NCBI GenBank assembly: GCA_000310025.1
Contig: FN649734.1
Location: 2,371,291-2,435,290, forward strand
Length of the DNA stretch: 64,000 nt
Reading direction: 5' to 3'
From: Ectocarpus siliculosus
Lineage: Eukaryota > Sar > Phaeophyceae > Ectocarpales > Ectocarpaceae
Shown in pieces: positions 59,301 to 64,000 of this stretch. A program made the position numbers and the translations under genes. Under the pieces are notes generated by a model. That model was not told the origin of the DNA. It did no database searches and worked only from the letters and a program-made list of their open reading frames with translations. Every line of letters starts with the position of its first letter. Positions within the stretch are counted from its first letter, which is position 1.

Positions 59301-61550
59301 AGTCTTGCCCATTGAAACGGAATCAAATCCAGAGGTTTCCGGTTGGTTTCGGTGCACAACAAAAGCGCATGTCATGAGTGTTATGAGCTGCATGAACTGT
59401 CTTTGGTGTTGCTGAGGAGAGTCTACACCACGAGTAGAGTATCTTCCAAACGTTTCGTCGCAAAAGTTCGGATTCGAGTTAAGGGGGGGTAGAACAGCGG
59501 TTTTGACGCTGGCTCTTTTCCCATACTTTAATCCTATACAAAAAATGAAAACAACCTTCCCGCCAGGTTTAGGTTAGGCATTCTATTGTCATCAGTAGAG
59601 GACACCATGAAGAGGCGTCGTGCGTGCTGGCACGTTCAGGTTTGCTACTGGAGCTGAAATATCGAAGGTCGCAGCAGCCGCTGAAAACAATCCGAAATCT
59701 GCGCCGGAACCAAGCGGCATCCAACATTTGTCACAGCCATGCTCGCCGTCACCGACCCCAATCTTCTGAGCTACGGGTTTACAGCAGTAGCTGATGCCAC
59801 TAGCTACTGCTGACACCCCTCCGTTCAGGGGTTTACGGTCCGTGGCGGTGAGCATGGCTGTGACAAACGTTGGATGCCGCTTGGTTCCGGCGCAGATTTC
59901 GGACTGTTTTCAAAGGCTGCTGCGATCTTCGATATTTCAGCTCCAGTAGCAAACCTGAACGTGCCAGCACGCACGACGCCTCTTCATGATGTCCTCTACT
60001 GCTGACAATAGAATGCCTAACTTAACCCTCAAAACTGACCTTATTTGAGCGCCTTCCGTTTTGGCTATTTTGACTTGAATTTAGATTAGTGCGAATTTTT
60101 ATCTTGATTTCAAAGGAAGCCTGTGGAGGTAGACGCGTGAAATGTATGTTTTGAGCAGCCTCTACTGCCGCCCTGTGCGAAAATCAACGATTGCTGTTTT
60201 TCGCGATGCCTCCCGACTGGTCTTGTGTCTGTTGAACAATTTCTGGACCTCTTGCGTTTGTTTTCAAAATTCGTCAACATCAAAATTGCCCTTCTTCCCC
60301 CCTTAAACCATTGCGCCGCGTTTTGGTTGTTGCCAAACGAGTAACGAGTGCACGTGTACGGCAGTACGGCGCCTGGGGGAGCTTGAACAGACTGCAGTCT
60401 TTTACACGTCGTGGACGAAACAAGTTGAAGAGCAGCGACCAAGTCGATAGCGGTTGAGTCAACTGGCATGACTTTGCATACATGCATACGACAGAGCGTG
60501 CGTCTGATGCGCAAGAAACTCTGTAGGTAACACCGCCGTTCCCTGTCTCTCACCTCCACAAACTTCACATCGTCGTTCTCGACTGCCATACGCCGGTACT
60601 TCACGTCCAACGCCTTGCAGCTTCGGCACCAAGGGGCGAAAAACTTGATCACCACGAGGCTGTTGCTGTTGTGTCTCAAAATCTCATCGTACTCCGCTTT
60701 CGATTTGATGAGCTGTCCGCGTACATGTGCGCGCAAAACCGGGAACGTGAGGGGGAACAAAGAGACCAAGGGACGAAAATCGTGAGTTGTGTGCCGCTGC
60801 TGGTGTTGCGTACGCAAGCCATGAACGGAGTAGGCAAAACAGACATGTTCGACAAGGCAGGACAGGTATCGCCGGGTGATAATCAAAGGCGCCTGTGTCA
60901 GAACACCATGCACTTGGGAATCTGCGTTCAACCTGACCACTCTGTCTTCGTATGCTTACAACGGGCACACACGTACTTCGGAGAAATTCAAAACGAAGTT
61001 GGGCCGAAGAGAAGGTGTACTTGAGGTTATCATGCAGTCTCAGCCAACGGCTTCGCCACGAGGAAGGTACAGCTGTAGAAATGTCAACGCGACACGTTGA
61101 CCACTCTAGAGCTGGCGTGCAATCGCCCGTGAGAAAGGAAAGGCCGTGCGACCCACAATTCGAGCGTGACTACTCCTGTGAGTATCGTATCCCCGCTACA
61201 CAGCAGTACACACACCCGGAACCACTGCTGCCGCCCTCGGCTTGAGCCCTACTCCCTCCCTCTCGCTCTCTCTCTCTCTCTCTCTCCCCCCGATGCTACT
61301 CATCCCTTACCGTAACGGGTGCGTTCGTAGTGTCCACGTGCTTGGGTTGGCTGGGTTGTCGCTTCTTCCTCCGAACAACCCGCTTGCCTTTAGGCAACGT
61401 GCGCGGTGTGTCGATGGCGACGGTGGCGACTTGCGCGATTGTTGCTCGCTGTCGCCGGTCGGCCAGGCTTGTTCGCGACACAACGACAGGAGATGGAATA
61501 AATCCAGAGGCTGCCGGTAATACGCACAGAAGAAGAGTCGGTGCCTTCAT
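56304..61550 (-). CDS. Plastid-targeted thioredoxin-like protein (ACHT-like)
   Basis: Complete four-exon gene on the minus strand: 61550-61311, 60712-60554, 56863-56624, 56456-56304; 263 residues, all joins phase 0 and GT-AG. The presequence is bipartite: hydrophobic start (MKAPTLLLCVLPAASGF) with ASGF-IP, a close match to the ASAF plastid motif, then a basic stretch. The thioredoxin fold follows: FFAPWCRSCKAL with redox cysteines at about 109 and 112, and the cis-proline in RAVPTVKL at about 152. The WCRSC active site and the LDxKYRR continuation resemble atypical (ACHT-type) chloroplast thioredoxins rather than the classical WCGPC type; this subfamily call is an inference. The C-terminal 50 residues are Ser/Glu-rich. 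Intron 2 is 3.7 kb and filled with palindromic transposons. Confidence 0.9.
57236..58822. mobile_element. Terminal-inverted-repeat element, copy 2, carrying a nested palindrome
   Basis: The ends are inverted copies (left CCTACGCCAGGCTCCTCG, right CGAGGAGCCTGGCGTAG). Outside the nested insertion at 57881-58593 the sequence matches 38461-39275 in reverse orientation, which defines a family of non-autonomous elements of roughly 0.8-0.9 kb. It lies in intron 2 of the thioredoxin-like gene. No transposase is visible. Confidence 0.8.
57881..58593. mobile_element. TTAA-flanked foldback element nested in copy 2
   Basis: Two arms of about 280 bases (57881-58160 and 58313-58593) are nearly perfect reverse complements, separated by a 152-base centre. 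TTAA occurs exactly at both borders (57877-57880, 58594-58597), the target duplication of piggyBac-type transposition. The outermost bases are GGGCGCGGGGGG. The element has no coding capacity and is absent from copy 1 at 38461, which marks it as an insertion. Confidence 0.85.
59564..60030. mobile_element. Foldback element in thioredoxin intron 2
   Basis: Left arm 59564-59757 and right arm about 59836-60030 are near-perfect reverse complements (e.g. TAGGCATTCTATTGTC at 59575 against GACAATAGAATGCCTA at 60004). A loop of about 78 bases lies between. Small differences between the arms show it is not a recent perfect inversion. It encodes no supported protein. Confidence 0.85.
61258..61287. repeat. 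(CT)n microsatellite at thioredoxin intron 1
   Basis: A TCTCTCTC run lies just 3' (minus sense) of exon 1 of the thioredoxin-like gene, beginning some 24 bases after its donor at 61310. It is intronic. Confidence 0.85.
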
Positions 61551-62512
61551 TGCTTGGTAGCTTCGTCTTGTGCTATTGCTGCGCAGAGCTGTGGTGAGTG
61601 AGGTTGTGGATGTGTGAGCCGTCAGGAAAGGGTGTCCGCTCCTTCCTGTACATCATCAGAGTGGCCCACTCAGATCTGCTACAGTCAGGCGCGCAGAGCT
61701 GTTCTTCGAAACTAAAACCGGGAAATCAGATTTCCCAACCTCAATCGATCGAAACCCCCGGATCGATCGGTTTGGAGTCTAGGAGTTTGGAGGAGTTTGG
61801 AGTGAGTATTTGGGTTGTTCCGCTATAATACTTCTGTTCCCCCTATCCCCCCTACTGGCTTTGTGTACACAGCTTTACAGCAATAGCACACTGTTGAGAA
61901 CCCACCCAAGTCACCGATAACAGCGAACCTTCAGGGGGATGCAAGAAGAATGCGTGTAGAGGATCATGAAGATGCGCCCAGCCGTTCCAATTCTGCGGTG
62001 AGAGTTGTTTGGATGGAACATATCATATTTGATTGTTTGAAGTACTTGAACCCACTGATGAGCCCCCTCGGTCGGTACAGCAGTAGTCTATGTGTTGTCT
62101 CGTGGAACAAACGCCAGCAGTGGCTACGACACCAAACTTGGATATGTGTCCCGTGGCAACATTTGACAATTCAGTTACCAACTCCAAATGCACCACACCC
62201 AAGGCATATATATACACAGCAAGTGAGCAGATAGTGCAGTGGCATAAAATCTGTTGCCACTTGTCACAATCTCAACGTGATATCGTGATATCTGTGGCAC
62301 TTTACAGAGGACGGGATCCTCAACAATAGTAGTATTTTATATTTTGGGTATCTCATACCCCCGATAGTGGTACTGTAATTCCAAAATCGGAGCCCTATGT
62401 ACACCTCCTGCTCAGGCGCACGGCGGTGAGGGGATTCATTTGTTATTTAGTAGTTAGTGAGGAAGGAGGGGCCCAGACATGGGGGCCTTGGTTACGGTGG
62501 GAGGATGTGATT

Positions 62513-62730
62513 ACCGTATATGACACAAGATAACACACCCCCTGGACCGATTTTCAAAGCTCGATTACTCCACGACGAAGAGGATGCATAAACGAAACAA
62601 TACATTTTCGAAAACCTCTCGACGAGACGGTTCCAACGCCGCCGTTTTCGGCGCTGTGACTCTTCCTGCTGTTGAGAAATCGAGCTTTGAAAATCGGCCC
62701 AGGGGGTGTGTTATCTTGTGTCATATACGG
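62513..62730. mobile_element. TA-flanked MITE, copy B
   Basis: 218 bp, flanked by TA (62511-62512, 62731-62732), with the same terminal inverted repeats as 10103-10319. Read in reverse complement it also matches copy A through the centre (shared GCCGAAAACGGCGGCGTTG and GCATCCTCTTCGTCGT). The two copies are therefore independent insertions of one element in opposite orientation. Confidence 0.9.
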
Positions 62731-63243
62731 TAATGTAGAAGGCGACTGGGCAAACTGCACACCAACAAGAACGAGGGGTATCATACCTTCGATGATTCTG
62801 CAAGCATAAAGTCGGGATTCGAAGAAATGCTTTGCAGAGATTTGCACAGCAGTCCGCAGTACCGAGCGTGTGTGCATGTGCATCGATCGTTGGTAATAGT
62901 CACGTGGACTTCATTGTACACGCGGTTGCCTACGAATTAACCAGGGACTCTTTTGTGTGTTTGCTTGTAGCATAGTGTGTACGGTATTGTTTTCTTTCTC
63001 TTCTAATAACTGAAGATTCGTGAGCAAGTCAACATAGACAAAAAACTGGCGCGTGCGAGCGAGTCCACCACACACACACACCTGACGGGTGATCATGGCA
63101 CGTGGTCATGGACTGGGTCAACTGCGAGGATTGATTTTACATGCCCTATTTGCTTGGGTTGCGTACCCATACATCTGGCGCGCGGCATTGACTGCAGGCT
63201 TCGTTGCAGGCATGGTTGGTGACCATAGACTACATAACTACCT

Positions 63244-63310
63244 TTCACTTACCGTAAAAGAAAGACACAAGATAGCACACCCACAAAAGATAAGACACCC
63301 CACACAATAC
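63244..63310. mobile_element. Possible left end of a third TA-flanked element
   Basis: TACCGTAAAAGAAAGACACA followed by AGATAGCACACCC resembles the termini of the elements at 10103, 53089 and 62513. I cannot find a matching right end before 64000, so the element is either truncated or runs out of the window. Confidence 0.4.
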
Positions 63311-64000
63311 AACATCCGGTGCTAATATTTTTGGATTGCAAACGAGCAGCCGAAATACCACCCGGGAACATAAGATATGACATTCCGTGAGGTTAGGATG
63401 CGTGTATCGCGGATCCTATGTTACTTCGCCCTGGTGACTACTCAACATATGTTCCTGATGACATGCAACATGGCCCAGCACGGAACATGCGCAACACACC
63501 CTCTGAGCGGGGGAACCACCCCGTGAGCGGTCCTTCAATTCAAACCAACTCTATTCCTCCCTTGCCTTATTTGAATACTTTCTGTGTGCCAGGCGGTGGT
63601 GGTGGATGGAACCTCTTTTCATTGCATGACAACACTCTCTTTCGCTGTTTCGAGAGAGCGCTGTTGACGTTCCATGCCGGGGTTATGTGCATAACACCTA
63701 CCCCCTCACTTCCGCGCGACTATAAGTATACTCGGCAGGAACTTCACTATTATAGTCCGTGGTGACATTGCTATCACGCCCGCTCAGTACCACGCACCCT
63801 GCCAGTGCGGCAGCAGTGCGGTATGTAGTGTTTTTTCAGGCAGGGGAATAACACCCCCTCAATACCACGCCCTCCGCACGTGTGGCCGCAGGCGCGATAG
63901 GCAATTCTCGGCAGGCTGTGCTACCCCCCCCCCCAGTTTTCATTCAACTTCAGTCCCTGCAAATGTGCGGTCGTGTACTGGGGAGTCACGATCGAACGGA

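Larger units (their letters stand above)
61551..64000. other. Upstream spacer of the thioredoxin-like gene
   Basis: Apart from MITE copy B (62513-62730) and a candidate element end at 63244 I see no gene or RNA. Sequence after 63240 is rich in phrases such as ATACCACGC and ACACCCCCTC, similar to the interior of the TA-flanked elements, so the window may end inside a further transposon. Confidence 0.45.

Noticed and set aside
59592-59855. 87-codon frame in the 59.6-60.0 kb region
   Set aside because: It lies within a foldback transposon arm and its reverse-complement twin has no equivalent conserved protein.
1-64000. CRISPR arrays, bacterial operons, integrated virus
   Set aside because: No spaced direct-repeat arrays, no clustered intronless genes with ribosome sites, and no recognisable viral genes; the window is ordinary intron-rich nuclear DNA.

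Overview
This 64 kb window is nuclear DNA of a photosynthetic stramenopile, most likely a brown alga close to Ectocarpus. That is an inference from gene style. Coding sequence is cut into many short exons, mostly in phase 0, separated by introns of about 150 to 1,300 bases with GTGAGx/GTAAGx donors. Two genes carry the bipartite plastid presequence (signal peptide plus an ASAF-like motif) of algae with red-derived secondary plastids. Transposon-rich spacers separate the genes. All gene models below were spliced by hand. Where exon phases join cleanly I treat the model as firm, and unresolved joins are stated.

Layout. 1-125: first exon of a minus-strand gene leaving the window. 834-6144 (+): complete nine-exon geranylgeranyl reductase (chlP), plastid-targeted. 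8155-9851 (-): last four exons of an unrecognised conserved-looking protein, convergent with chlP. 9852-17283: gene-poor, with a TA-flanked MITE (10.1 kb) and an intact non-autonomous LTR retrotransposon (12857-16319) with identical 258-bp LTRs and a 5-bp target duplication. 17284-34693 (-): a giant secreted protein gene of at least 35 exons (over 1,550 residues): glucose/sorbosone dehydrogenase, Ser/Thr/Pro linker, PKD, fibronectin-III-like and three CBM6-like modules. 34694-41001: spacer with degenerate transposons and an assembly gap. 41002-51582 (-): complete 19-exon gene (922 residues) with signal peptide, ricin-B-like lectin domain, long ankyrin array and a C-terminal RDEL. 52870-55247 (+): uracil phosphoribosyltransferase, 5' exon not found. 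56304-61550 (-): four-exon plastid-type thioredoxin-like protein whose 3.7-kb second intron is packed with nested palindromic elements. 61551-64000: spacer with a second MITE copy.

Functional picture. chlP (phytyl supply for chlorophyll, tocopherol and phylloquinone) and the thioredoxin-like protein act in the plastid. UPRTase belongs to pyrimidine salvage. The dehydrogenase/CBM6 protein is predicted to act on extracellular carbohydrate. The lectin-ankyrin protein is predicted to reside in the ER lumen, an unusual place for ankyrin repeats. The genes do not form one pathway; they are independent eukaryotic loci.

Most interesting: the ER-signal lectin-ankyrin protein; the bacterial-style dehydrogenase/PKD/CBM6 architecture in an intron-rich algal gene; a UPRTase whose PRPP loop has lost its glycine pair; a TG...TA-ended gag-only LTR element; and several families of perfect-palindrome elements, one nested at a TTAA site inside another transposon.
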